Below, one piece after another: positions 32,765 through 41,426 of a stretch of DNA of 42,958 bases. Under the pieces are notes generated by a model. The model did no database searches, had not been told where the DNA came from, and saw only the letters and a list, made by a program, of their open reading frames with translations. Position numbers and translations under genes: made by a program. Each line of letters starts with the position of its first letter. The first letter of the stretch is position 1. The DNA comes from Bacillota bacterium (GTDB lineage: Bacteria > Bacillota_I > Bacilli_A > Acholeplasmatales > Acholeplasmataceae), in assembly GCA_018818645.1 (NCBI GenBank), contig JAHIRQ010000039.1, positions 1 through 42,958 of the forward strand. Reading direction: 5' to 3'.

Positions 32765-33427
32765 ATGAAAATAGTCATTACTGGCGGAAAGCATGAAGCA
32801 GACTTTATTGTAAAAATGCTTCAAGAAGAGCATCATCAATTAATCATCATCAATCAAGATCGTGAATTCGCTGAATATATTAGTTCACATAATGATATAG
32901 CAGTATTTCCTGGTGACCCTACGAAAGCTTATACTTTATCAGATGCAGAAGCTCATAATGCTGATGTACTTTTAGCATTATCTGATAGTGACACAGATAA
33001 CTATATTACTTGCATCACAGGAAAAAGATTATTCAATATCAAAAAAACTGTTTCTAAGGTTAGAAACCCTAAAAACGTAGAATTATTCAAAAAATTAGGG
33101 GTTGACTCAGTCATTTCATCAACTTATTTACTAGCACAGACAATCCTAAATGAGTCATCAATTGAAAATATGATCAAGACACTTTCGATTGAAGACGAAA
33201 AGATTGTAATGATAGAACTTGGTGTTGAAAGTGATTTTGCTTTAGTCAATAAACGAATCATGGATATTCACTTTCCAAAAAATATTAATATTAGCTGTAT
33301 TTTTAGAGATCCACACGTCATTATTCCAAACGGGAATACAGTTATTAAAGCTATGGACAAACTTATCATCATCTCAACTCCAAATGAGAAAGATGAAATA
33401 ATCGAATTCATTCAAAAGAAAAGATAA
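32765..33427 (+). CDS. trkA: TrkA family potassium uptake regulatory protein
   Basis: The 220-residue protein has an RCK_N domain (about 1-130; the loop reads VITGGKHEADFIVKML instead of the standard GxGxxG) and a TrkA-C domain (about 140-220, with LVNKRIMDIHFPKNINISCIFRD). It is half the size of the double-domain E. coli TrkA. The altered loop suggests it may bind nucleotide weakly, leaving sensing to the partner at 32347. It sits 2 nt before trkH. Confidence 0.85.
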   Translation: MKIVITGGKHEADFIVKMLQEEHHQLIIINQDREFAEYISSHNDIAVFPGDPTKAYTLSDAEAHNADVLLALSDSDTDNYITCITGKRLFNIKKTVSKVRNPKNVELFKKLGVDSVISSTYLLAQTILNESSIENMIKTLSIEDEKIVMIELGVESDFALVNKRIMDIHFPKNINISCIFRDPHVIIPNGNTVIKAMDKLIIISTPNEKDEIIEFIQKKR

Positions 33428-33429
33428 CT

Positions 33430-34923
33430 ATGAACAAGAAAATTATTTCAGGATATCCATTAATCATCAATTACTTAGGGATTTTTGCAATCCTTATTGG
33501 GTTGATCAATTTAATGCCACTGATTTTAATCCCATTTCGAATGGAAGATATTAGTGATGCATACCTTTTTCTATATCCTGGTGGCATCAGTATTTTCATC
33601 GGGTTTCTTATTGTTATGTACTTTAGGGGACGAGAAAAAGGGAAGCTTGAAAGAAACCAAGATGCTATTTTAGTTGTTAATATATGGATTATGGCGATTT
33701 TTGTTTCATCAATGCCATTCATTTTAACTGGGGATTATAATTTCACACAAGCAATATTTGAAGCAACAAGTGGTTATTCAACAACTGGATTAACAGTAGT
33801 CAATGTGACTTCGGCACCAAAAGCATTACTATTATTTAGAAGTCTCTTACAATTTTTTGGTGGAATTGGTCTTGTTTTAGTTTTAACATCAGCCATTTCT
33901 GATAAATTTGGAATGAGATTATATAGTGCTGAAGGTCATAGCGATAAACTAATGCCTAATCTAATTCGTTCAGGAAGAACAATATTATCCATATATGTTG
34001 GCTATATAACAATTGGGGTCATCTTTTATGTAATATTTGGAATGCCTATATTTGATGCAATCAATCATGCCATTTGTGCAGTTGCAACTGGTGGATTCTC
34101 TACACAACCCATGAGTATAGGTTATTATAACAGTGTACCCATTGAAATTGTGACCATAGTATTAATGATTTTAGGTGGTACAAACTTCTTTGTTCATTTA
34201 ATGCTATTACGTGGAAAAATGAAAAATGTATTTGGGCACGTGGAAATAAAACTACTTGGAATTCTACTTTTAATTGGTATTCCATTATTTACCTTGAACT
34301 TAATGACTGTATATGATGGAAACATTTTGCAATCACTACGTGTTGGAACATTTCAATTTTTTTCAGCTGTTACAGGTACAGGTTACCAAACTGTTGAATC
34401 CTTTATTGGAGTACTCACACCAAGCTTTTTCTTCTTTGGACTGATTATCTTAATGGTGTTAGGTGCTGGGATGGGTTCTACAGCAGGTGGTATGAAGCAA
34501 TATCGTGTCGCACTTGCTTTTAAGAGTATGTATTGGAATATTAAAGAGCAACTTTCACATAAAAAAACAATTCGCACTCACTTTATCAATAAGATAGGTA
34601 CGAAGACAATAGTAGATCGAGAAGATATTATATTCAATCATTCTTTCTTAATGATATATCTTGTTGTTTTAGTTTCAGGAACTTTAATTATTGCAAGTTT
34701 TGGATATTCACTAGAAAATTCACTATTTGAATTTGCATCAGCTTTAGGTACAGTTGGATTATCTGTTGGGATAACCGGTTATTCAGCTCACCCGGTGATT
34801 TTGTGGACATCAACAATTGGTATGTTTTTAGGAAGACTAGAATTCTATGTCATCTTTGTAGCAATTGCTAAAATCTATATGGATATCACTAAAAAGAGAA
34901 ATAATGAGAAAAAGACAAGCTAA
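33430..34923 (+). CDS. trkH: Trk-type potassium uptake protein TrkH
   Basis: The 497-residue membrane protein has the four-repeat TrkH/KtrB layout. Filter-like sequences are visible as ATSGYSTTGLTV near 113, CAVATGGFSTQPM near 217, TGTGYQTVE near 316, and SALGTVGLSVG near 437; the conserved glycine of each is present. GAGMGSTAGGMKQYRVAL precedes the third-to-fourth repeat linker, as in TrkH. It carries K+ across the membrane under control of the two TrkA proteins. A terminator follows. Confidence 0.94.
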   Translation: MNKKIISGYPLIINYLGIFAILIGLINLMPLILIPFRMEDISDAYLFLYPGGISIFIGFLIVMYFRGREKGKLERNQDAILVVNIWIMAIFVSSMPFILTGDYNFTQAIFEATSGYSTTGLTVVNVTSAPKALLLFRSLLQFFGGIGLVLVLTSAISDKFGMRLYSAEGHSDKLMPNLIRSGRTILSIYVGYITIGVIFYVIFGMPIFDAINHAICAVATGGFSTQPMSIGYYNSVPIEIVTIVLMILGGTNFFVHLMLLRGKMKNVFGHVEIKLLGILLLIGIPLFTLNLMTVYDGNILQSLRVGTFQFFSAVTGTGYQTVESFIGVLTPSFFFFGLIILMVLGAGMGSTAGGMKQYRVALAFKSMYWNIKEQLSHKKTIRTHFINKIGTKTIVDREDIIFNHSFLMIYLVVLVSGTLIIASFGYSLENSLFEFASALGTVGLSVGITGYSAHPVILWTSTIGMFLGRLEFYVIFVAIAKIYMDITKKRNNEKKTS

Positions 34924-34950
34924 AATCGATGATTTTGGCTTTTTCTTTTT
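34917..34950 (+). terminator. Terminator after trkH
   Basis: AAGCTAAAATC-GAT-GATTTTGGCTT pairs with one G-U pair and is followed by T-rich sequence. It overlaps the stop codon region. Confidence 0.75.
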
Positions 34951-35082
34951 CAGATGTAAACGCATTTTAATGTGATAAAATAGAGGTAATCATGCAAGAC
35001 ATCGTCGATATTTGCATCTTATCCTTAAACCCTTTTTTTATGAAAGATGAAGTACTATACTGTAGATGGGAGGAACTCCTGG

Positions 35083-35607
35083 ATGTTAAAAATCATTTGG
35101 AATAAAGATGATTTCAAAAGACTAGAATCGAAATTGTCTACTGAATATCATCTAGTCATTACCGATGATCCAAATGAAGTACCGGAAAATAAAGTTGGAA
35201 TAATTGTTGATGAAAGTAACATGGATCAAGTTAGACCCATCCTAGAATTGATGGCAAGACAAAAATCACAAATTATGTTGCAAACAGTTTCAGGATGGAT
35301 TCAGGTACATACAGAAGAGATTACCTATCTTGAAGCATTTGGAGATGAGATTTATATGCATCGGAATCATGACTCATCTCAAATCATCAAACAACCACTT
35401 TATCAATTAGAAGAATTGCTCAAAACACATCATTTTGTTAGAATTGGAAAATCTTATATAGTCAATATTACTAAAATTCGCTATATTAGAACAACATTCA
35501 ATGCAAAACTAGATTTAGAGCTTACTAACGGTACTCACCTTGAGGTTTCACGTTCCTTCGTCAAAGATTTCAAGAATGCTCTAGGCATTCAAAAAAAGGA
35601 GGATTAG
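35083..35607 (+). CDS. LytTR-domain transcriptional regulator without receiver domain
   Basis: The 174-residue protein has a LytTR DNA-binding domain from about residue 70 to 170: ITYLEAFGDEIYMH, YQLEELLKTHHFVRIGKSYIVNITKIRYIR and LEVSRSFVKDFKNAL are its hallmark strands and helix. The N-terminal 70 residues have no phospho-acceptor receiver pattern, so the signal is not a normal histidine kinase. GGGAGG placed 9 nt before ATG 35083 gives the start; ATG 35047 has no ribosome site. The ribosome site lies in a short hairpin (GGGAG-GAA-CTCCT). The next gene begins 1 nt after its stop, so regulator and membrane protein are made together. Confidence 0.88.
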   Translation: MLKIIWNKDDFKRLESKLSTEYHLVITDDPNEVPENKVGIIVDESNMDQVRPILELMARQKSQIMLQTVSGWIQVHTEEITYLEAFGDEIYMHRNHDSSQIIKQPLYQLEELLKTHHFVRIGKSYIVNITKIRYIRTTFNAKLDLELTNGTHLEVSRSFVKDFKNALGIQKKED

Positions 35608-35608
35608 T

Positions 35609-37651
35609 ATGACCTTAATCGGATGGTTAATCGTATCAGTATTATCAGCATTAGGTGTTTTCTTTGGTATCCAATTAATCAGGGATATCCTATGGAATAA
35701 AAAACTAGGCACATATAACAAATCAAGTGGTATTATTATACCCAAAATACCGAAAATCTATTGGTTGAAACGATCATATGGGTTTATTTTGACGTCTATG
35801 TTTGTAGCAACTACAGTTTTTTCAGGTGTATTTAGTGTTCCAATTATGCTTGGTGAGAAAGTGTTACTTAACGCAACCCCTGTTGGAAGTGCTGACACAA
35901 TTCGAAGTTTGATGGAGAGTCAACAAGGAAATTCATTTTGGGATTTCTTTATAGGTGGCGATCGTGTTATGGACGATATGGTTCCTGAAGCGAATCAAGC
36001 ACCAGTAGCAGGAACAAAGAAAGATTTCATTGATACCAATGTACAAGTTGAAGGTGTCGATGAAGCAGATATTGTTAAAACAGATGGAGATACCATATAT
36101 TATGCTGCAAGATATCAAAACATAGTTCGTGTGCTAACTGTAAATGACAATGGATTGGTAACCCAAGAAGGCAATTTAGATTTAGGCTTACTTTATACAG
36201 ATGCACTTTACTTAACAGAAACGCAATTGATTGTAATCGGTTATATTTATGACTATAGACCTTATCAGTATATTGATGGTTCAGGTGTTTATGACTATAT
36301 GTATACTGCATTTACAGGTGCGATTCGTATTTATGATAAAGAAACACTAGAACTTGAATATACTTTAGAAACAGATTCAAATTTTTATGAACATCGATTG
36401 ATTGGTAATGCACTTTTCTTAATTTCAAATAAATCACTATACAATGATGAATTAAGACCAATGTTTAAAGAGACAGTAGATGGAGATACAGTAACTAGCT
36501 ATCTGGGCTATGATGATATTTACTATTTTGATGGTGTTCCTGTTTATGGAATGACCGTCTTAACTGGCATCAACTTGGAAACCTTTGAAGTTAGCTCACA
36601 AGCATTTTTAGGTTATGTATCTGATATATACGCTTCAACAACTTCTTTATATACTGTTCAAAACTATTCTACCTATACGCTTGGTCAATACCAAAGTAAG
36701 GTTCAAGTCATTAAGTATAGTCTAGATACAGAAAATGCGAAAGTTACTTATGTTGGACAAAAAGAATTGTCCGGATATGTTAGCGATCAATACTGGATGG
36801 ATGAATATGATGAACATTTTAGAATTGTAACAAGTTCATGGAGTCCAATTCATAATGAACTACATATTCTAAAAGAAAATCCAGAAACTGATGAACTTGA
36901 TTTAGTTGGATCCATAACTCAAGGCTTAGGTCTAGAAAATGAAACAGTTAAGTCTGTAAGATTTAGTGGGGATAGAGGCTTTGTTGTAACATTTGAACAA
37001 ACAGACCCACTTTATACAATCGATTTATCAGATCCTAAAAATCCAGAAATCATATCGATTGAAAAAGAACCAGGATTTTCAACTTATCTACATGTTTGGA
37101 ATGATGAAAAGACAAACCTTATTGGATTTGGATTTAATGCAGATGAAAATGGTTGGGTCAATGGTTTAAGACTATCAGCGTTTATGATTAGTGGAACAAC
37201 AGAAGTTAAGAGTGATTCAGATGCAGTAGATTCCTATATACTAAGTTCAGAGGACGAAGATGGAATTTATTCATACTCATATTCTGAGGCATCCTATAAC
37301 CCGAAAGCAATGATTGTCTCTCCAGATCATAACATCATCGCATTTCCAGTCATGAGCTGGAAATATGATAGCTCTTGGAATTACACTTATGTCAGTCAAT
37401 TCTTAGTTTTCTATATTGATTTTGATGCAGAAGATCCAAGTGATATTATCAGTGATCCAATTGTTATCAGTCATGATGAATATGATTACTATTCTGGAAT
37501 TGATCGTGGTGTTTATATTGATGTATTTGGTAATTCAAAAGGCGTAATCTACACGCTTTCATTTAGTCAAATGGTTAGCTATGACCTAGCAACCAACGAA
37601 GTCATCGAAAGCATCTTGTTTGAAACGAATTTTGATGATGATGATAAATAG
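35609..37651 (+). CDS. Membrane-anchored beta-propeller domain protein
   Basis: The 680-residue protein has two membrane segments, about 3-23 and 56-76, then a large domain. It carries the family hallmark VQVEGVDEADIVKTDGDTIYYAARYQN near 146-172, which identifies the secreted beta-propeller family distantly related to WD40 repeats (PF09826). Repeated strands such as RIYDKETLELEYTLETDS and IDLSDPKNPEIISIEKEPGFSTYLH fit propeller blades. The protein is very acidic and probably extracytoplasmic. Function is unknown. Its pairing with a receiver-less LytTR regulator suggests a sensor or inhibitor role. AAAGGAGG before the ATG supports the start, and a strong terminator follows. Confidence 0.85.
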   Translation: MTLIGWLIVSVLSALGVFFGIQLIRDILWNKKLGTYNKSSGIIIPKIPKIYWLKRSYGFILTSMFVATTVFSGVFSVPIMLGEKVLLNATPVGSADTIRSLMESQQGNSFWDFFIGGDRVMDDMVPEANQAPVAGTKKDFIDTNVQVEGVDEADIVKTDGDTIYYAARYQNIVRVLTVNDNGLVTQEGNLDLGLLYTDALYLTETQLIVIGYIYDYRPYQYIDGSGVYDYMYTAFTGAIRIYDKETLELEYTLETDSNFYEHRLIGNALFLISNKSLYNDELRPMFKETVDGDTVTSYLGYDDIYYFDGVPVYGMTVLTGINLETFEVSSQAFLGYVSDIYASTTSLYTVQNYSTYTLGQYQSKVQVIKYSLDTENAKVTYVGQKELSGYVSDQYWMDEYDEHFRIVTSSWSPIHNELHILKENPETDELDLVGSITQGLGLENETVKSVRFSGDRGFVVTFEQTDPLYTIDLSDPKNPEIISIEKEPGFSTYLHVWNDEKTNLIGFGFNADENGWVNGLRLSAFMISGTTEVKSDSDAVDSYILSSEDEDGIYSYSYSEASYNPKAMIVSPDHNIIAFPVMSWKYDSSWNYTYVSQFLVFYIDFDAEDPSDIISDPIVISHDEYDYYSGIDRGVYIDVFGNSKGVIYTLSFSQMVSYDLATNEVIESILFETNFDDDDK

Positions 37652-37663
37652 ATAATCTGACTG

Positions 37664-37687
37664 AAAAAGCCGTCAAGGCTTTTTCTT
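37664..37687 (+). terminator. Terminator after the beta-propeller gene
   Basis: AAAAAGCC-GTCAA-GGCTTTTT is a perfect stem followed by C and T residues. Confidence 0.88.
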
Positions 37688-37705
37688 TTACAGTCTCATC
37701 TATGA

Positions 37706-37763
37706 TATAATCATATATGGATTCTTTCAGTTAATTCTGTTATCCGTTTCGTATCAATCCATA
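37706..37763 (+). promoter_or_regulatory. Candidate -10 and leader stem of the CotH-like gene
   Basis: TATAAT at 37706 has no clear -35. In the leader, TATGGATT (37716-37723) and AATCCATA (37756-37763) could close a 32-nt loop shortly before the ribosome site. Weak evidence. Confidence 0.3.
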
Positions 37764-37777
37764 GAAAAGAGAATAAG

Positions 37778-39208
37778 ATGAAAAAAATAAGCTACATCGT
37801 CATATCAATCCTAATCTTAATTATACTTGCTGCATGTGATTATGTAGTGATCCCAAAAGATCCTGTCCCATTACCAGAAGCAGAAGTAATAGATTTTGAA
37901 AGATTATTTAATGATGATATTGAAAAGTCAATCACGATTGTGATTTCACAAAATGAGTGGGATAACCTAGATGATGTCATGAAAGCATATAACAGTCAGT
38001 TTGGAAATTATAGAACTGATTTTTATGCGCAAGCTGATTTCATATATAAGGATTTAGAAGGAGAATTTAGGATTCCTGATGTGGGATTTCGGACACGAGG
38101 GAATTTATCTAGAACTCGCATTCAAAATGATGATGATTCCTTAAATCTTTCACACTTTAAAGTTAAATTTAATAAAGATTTTAATCCACTCAATGACAAA
38201 AGAAAGGTGTTTGAAGTTGAAGAACTGGACATGAAATTTAACCGTAACGGTGATGATACCTATTTAACAGAGAAATTTTCAATGGATCTTTTTAATAAGA
38301 TGGGAGTTTTCGCAGCAAAAACAACTCTTGCAAAATTCTATATTCAAATCGGTACTACGACTCACTTTTATGGTATTTACACAATTTTCGAACCGATTGA
38401 TCAAGAGTTTATAGAGCGTCGATTAGAAAAAGTAGAATCTGATGGTAATTTGTATAAGTCGCTCTGGCAACAATTTGGACCAGCAAATTTAGGATTAAAC
38501 TATTCTGAAAATGCAATCGGAATCAAGGATGAATCGATCAATTATAGACCGGCATATGATTTAAAAACCAATAAAAAGATCAATGATCATACTGATTTAA
38601 TACTTTTTATACAAGAAATCAATCAAAGAACAGGTTCTAATTTCAAGCAATATATAGAGGATCATTTTGATGTCTCAATGTTTTTGAAATACCTTGCAGT
38701 AGGTGTATTATTAGGAAACCCTGATGATTACCGTGCAATGGGGAATAATTATTATCTCTATCACAATAACGTTGCAAACATCTGGACGATGATACCTTAT
38801 GATTACGATCATGGACTCGCTCAAGGTTGGGATGGTTCACCTGTATTCACCAATTGGACAATCAGTGCTGACATTTATCATTGGGGGAATTTAAACGAAT
38901 CCATTCTTAATATCCAAGATTACCCGCATCCTTTAGTAGATAAAATTCTTCAATTCTCAGAATATCAAGAAGAATATGAAGGATATTTAAAGGAACTTAT
39001 TGATCCAGCTAACGAATTGTTTTCATTTGAGTCGTTTAACGACCTCTATGAAAAACAAAAGGCTCTCTATAATGATGATGTTAACGATGCAATGATGGAT
39101 AAACCTTTTGGTTTAAGAAATGTAGAATGGTATTTTAATCAAAAGATTTTAGATATTCAAAGTCAACTGGATTACTATGAATCTAATCCTAGCTTACGAG
39201 GAACTTAA
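37778..39208 (+). CDS. CotH kinase-like lipoprotein
   Basis: The 476-residue protein has a lipoprotein signal with lipobox LAAC (Cys20), placing it outside the membrane. The CotH pattern is clear: VGFRTRGNLSRTR near residue 106, then HFKVKFNKDFN, a central LLGNPDDYRAMGNNYYLYHN, and MIPYDYDHGLAQGWDG near 340 with the Asp pair that binds metal in CotH kinases. Spore-coat CotH phosphorylates secreted proteins; homologs in non-sporing bacteria may phosphorylate surface proteins. Activity here is inferred. There is a gap of 126 nt and a terminator before it, so it is a separate transcript from the beta-propeller gene. Confidence 0.87.
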   Translation: MKKISYIVISILILIILAACDYVVIPKDPVPLPEAEVIDFERLFNDDIEKSITIVISQNEWDNLDDVMKAYNSQFGNYRTDFYAQADFIYKDLEGEFRIPDVGFRTRGNLSRTRIQNDDDSLNLSHFKVKFNKDFNPLNDKRKVFEVEELDMKFNRNGDDTYLTEKFSMDLFNKMGVFAAKTTLAKFYIQIGTTTHFYGIYTIFEPIDQEFIERRLEKVESDGNLYKSLWQQFGPANLGLNYSENAIGIKDESINYRPAYDLKTNKKINDHTDLILFIQEINQRTGSNFKQYIEDHFDVSMFLKYLAVGVLLGNPDDYRAMGNNYYLYHNNVANIWTMIPYDYDHGLAQGWDGSPVFTNWTISADIYHWGNLNESILNIQDYPHPLVDKILQFSEYQEEYEGYLKELIDPANELFSFESFNDLYEKQKALYNDDVNDAMMDKPFGLRNVEWYFNQKILDIQSQLDYYESNPSLRGT

Positions 39209-39228
39209 AGACCAAATGGTCTTTTTTT
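39207..39228 (+). terminator. Terminator after the CotH-like gene
   Basis: AAAGACC-AAAT-GGTCTTT is followed by a run of T and overlaps the stop codon. Confidence 0.85.
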
Positions 39229-39293
39229 CTATATTGATTAGAAAAAATGTAGTTTATTAATCGAAATAAAAAATGAAAACACTTTCTTTATTT

Positions 39294-39306
39294 TTTGAAC
39301 TTCAAA
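39294..39306. promoter_or_regulatory. Candidate FabT-like operator before the NADP reductase-like gene
   Basis: TTTGAACTTCAAA is a perfect TTTGA-N3-TCAAA. It lies 4-5 bp upstream of a possible promoter TCGACA-17-TAAACT (39311-39339). A second small inverted repeat ATCTC...GAGAT follows it. Confidence 0.45.
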
Positions 39307-39374
39307 GTATCTCGACATTGAGATTAAATTATGGTAAACTTTTATCATTACAAAAGAAAGTATAGGTGTTTATA

Positions 39375-40325
39375 ATGATCTATGATCTAGTCATCATTGG
39401 TGCAGGTCCTGCTGGTTTATATGCAGCAACATGTGCAGCAATGAATAAAATAAAAAGTGTTATTATTGAGTCCTCATCAGAATATGGTGGACAGCTGACT
39501 TTGTACCGTGAAAAAACAATTTATGATATGCCAGGGTTTGCTAGAATTAACGCAAATGATTTGGCTAACAATCTATATTTGCAGTACAAAGAATATGAAG
39601 ATGAAGTACCCTTGCATATGAATACACAAGCAACTGGTTTAGAAGAACATGACGATCACTATGTGCTTCATACAAACCAAGGTTTATTTATTACAAAAAC
39701 GATATTGCTAGCAAACGGTGGAGGCATGTTTCAACCAAAAAAACTTGAAATTCCTAAAGCGGATTTCATGGATAATATTCATTACTTTATTAAGGATACA
39801 ACTCAGTTTAAAGGAAAGGATGTTGTTGTCTTAGGTGGAGGGGATTCTGCTGTTGACTGGGCACTTACGTTGATCGATATCGCAAAATCAGTGACTTTAG
39901 TACACAGAAGAAATGATTTTAGAGCACATCAACACAATGTGGATGATGCACGAAAAAGATTGAATGTATTGACACCCTATGTTGCAAAAGATGTAGATGG
40001 TGAAGAAAGTGCTTCAGGATTGATTTTAGAAAATACTGAGACTAAAGAAGTTGTAACTTTACAAACTGATGCGATCCTTGTTTTTTATGGTGTAACTCCT
40101 GTAAAATCTAAAATGGATCAATGGTTAGTTGATATTAAGGATAATTCAATACTTGTAACACCAAATATGCAAACCTCAAGACATGGTATCTATGCAGTTG
40201 GAAATAGTGTTTTTTATGAGGGTAAATTGAGAATGATTGTAACAGCCCTAGGGGAAGCAGCAACTGCCATCGGAGCGATTACTAAGTTCTTTTATCCTGA
40301 GAAAACACTAACTTATAAGCATTAG
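39375..40325 (+). CDS. Thioredoxin reductase-like flavoprotein, probable ferredoxin/flavodoxin-NADP+ reductase
   Basis: The 316-residue protein has the FAD motif VIIGAGPAGLYAA at the N-terminus, ESSSEYGGQLTLYREK near 35, and the NADPH motif VVLGGGDSAVDWALTL near 150, followed by LVHRRNDFRAHQ, whose arginines favour NADPH. The CxxC redox pair of thioredoxin reductase is missing, which points to the YumC-type ferredoxin/flavodoxin-NADP+ reductase. It would pass electrons between NADPH and ferredoxin or flavodoxin. No carrier gene is adjacent. The ATG at 39375 is chosen over GTG 39366 because TAGGTG lies at suitable spacing and the N-terminus then fits the family. Confidence 0.88.
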   Translation: MIYDLVIIGAGPAGLYAATCAAMNKIKSVIIESSSEYGGQLTLYREKTIYDMPGFARINANDLANNLYLQYKEYEDEVPLHMNTQATGLEEHDDHYVLHTNQGLFITKTILLANGGGMFQPKKLEIPKADFMDNIHYFIKDTTQFKGKDVVVLGGGDSAVDWALTLIDIAKSVTLVHRRNDFRAHQHNVDDARKRLNVLTPYVAKDVDGEESASGLILENTETKEVVTLQTDAILVFYGVTPVKSKMDQWLVDIKDNSILVTPNMQTSRHGIYAVGNSVFYEGKLRMIVTALGEAATAIGAITKFFYPEKTLTYKH

Positions 40326-40388
40326 ATTCTATATGGTAATTATCAACTCAAATTTCATGTTAAAATGAAGTAGGAGGAGGTGTTTTAC

Positions 40389-40766
40389 ATGGATGCTTCA
40401 GTTTTTGGCAAAATGCGCGTAAAACCAGGAACTCCTGGTGTCTTTCTATATGCTCCATTCGCCTATCAAGAAATGGCTAAAAAACAAGATATTGTAGATT
40501 TTGATAGTCAAGAAAAGCCCAAATTCATACATTTGTTCGTAGAATCTATTCAAGATTATGAGAATAGGATTAAAGATGTCTTATCCATGATGGATACGGG
40601 CACAAGACTATGGATCTCTTATAAAAAATCAAACCATCAAAATAAATATGATATCAATAGAGATTCATTTTTCATCTTAGGGAAAAGAGATGGATTGACT
40701 CCAAACGCAAATATTGCTTTAGATGAAGAATGGTCATGTGTCGGATTTAAAAAATCGTTATCATAA
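40389..40766 (+). CDS. Small conserved protein, DUF3052-like
   Basis: The 125-residue soluble protein ends with TRLWISYKKSN...DINRDSFFILGKRDGLTPNANIALDEEWSCVGFKK. This resembles the 'LWISYPK...D..R......G..P...VAIDD.WSALRF' pattern of DUF3052 and similar small proteins; the match is from memory. Function is unknown. AGGAGGAGG placed 8-9 nt before ATG 40389 sets the start, and it overlaps the track start GTG 40380. It is a separate unit, with a gap on each side. Confidence 0.7.
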   Translation: MDASVFGKMRVKPGTPGVFLYAPFAYQEMAKKQDIVDFDSQEKPKFIHLFVESIQDYENRIKDVLSMMDTGTRLWISYKKSNHQNKYDINRDSFFILGKRDGLTPNANIALDEEWSCVGFKKSLS

Positions 40767-40814
40767 GCCTTGTATTCTTGTTTCTTAATGTTATAATATA
40801 TGAGGTGATGAATC

Positions 40815-41378
40815 ATGTTTGAATCTATATGGAATTTTTTAACTTCAGTACCTATTTGGGAACTAGCCTTAATCTTTTTTTCTAAGATTATCGAAGTTGC
40901 TATTGGTACAATGCGTATCATTTTAATCAGTAAAGGATATAAGAAGCCAGGAAGCATTTTAGCTTTCTTTGAGGTTCTTTTATGGATTTTTGTAGCCTCT
41001 ACAGTCATTATGGGAATGACAGATGCACCACTCAAGGGTATCATCTACGCACTTGGTTTCGCAATAGGTGTTTATATTGGTTCAATTATTGAAAATAAGG
41101 TTGCAGTCGGAAAGATTTTAATTCATGTCATTTCAAGTAAAGAAACATCAGTAGATATTATTTCAGTACTGCGTCAATCAGGTCATGGTGTAACCAGCCT
41201 AGATGCACATGGTAAGGATTCAGATCGTGTTGTTTTAATGATTTTCGCCAATCGAAAGAATAAACAAACCATTATTGATTTAATTGAAAGTATTAATAGT
41301 AAGGCAGTTATTGTAGCAAATGAAGTTTCTATTGTTTCTGGTGGATATGTAAGTCCATGGAGAAAAATAGCAAAGTGA
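40815..41378 (+). CDS. UPF0316/DUF2179 family membrane protein
   Basis: The 187-residue protein has three N-terminal membrane segments (about 13-32, 40-62, 68-88), with the family sequence IIEVAIGTMRIILISKGYKKPGSILAFFEVLLWIFVAS. A C-terminal DUF2179-type cytosolic domain follows (from about 105: ISVLRQSGHGVTSLDAHGKDSDRVVLMIFANRKN). Such domains resemble ligand-binding ferredoxin-like folds. Function is unknown. GAGGTG lies 7 nt before the ATG. The tRNA-Val gene follows with its own promoter. Confidence 0.9.
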   Translation: MFESIWNFLTSVPIWELALIFFSKIIEVAIGTMRIILISKGYKKPGSILAFFEVLLWIFVASTVIMGMTDAPLKGIIYALGFAIGVYIGSIIENKVAVGKILIHVISSKETSVDIISVLRQSGHGVTSLDAHGKDSDRVVLMIFANRKNKQTIIDLIESINSKAVIVANEVSIVSGGYVSPWRKIAK

Positions 41379-41386
41379 TATAATCA

Positions 41387-41415
41387 TTGATTATATGAAT
41401 AAAAGTATGTATAAT
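41387..41415 (+). promoter_or_regulatory. Promoter of tRNA-Val
   Basis: TTGATT (41387-41392) and TATAAT (41410-41415) are 17 bp apart, and the tRNA begins 11 nt after the -10. Confidence 0.78.
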
Positions 41416-41426
41416 AGAAATTGGTC

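Noticed and set aside
40637-41044. Minus-strand ORF of 135 residues
   Set aside because: It lies across two well-supported forward genes and has no recognisable domain.
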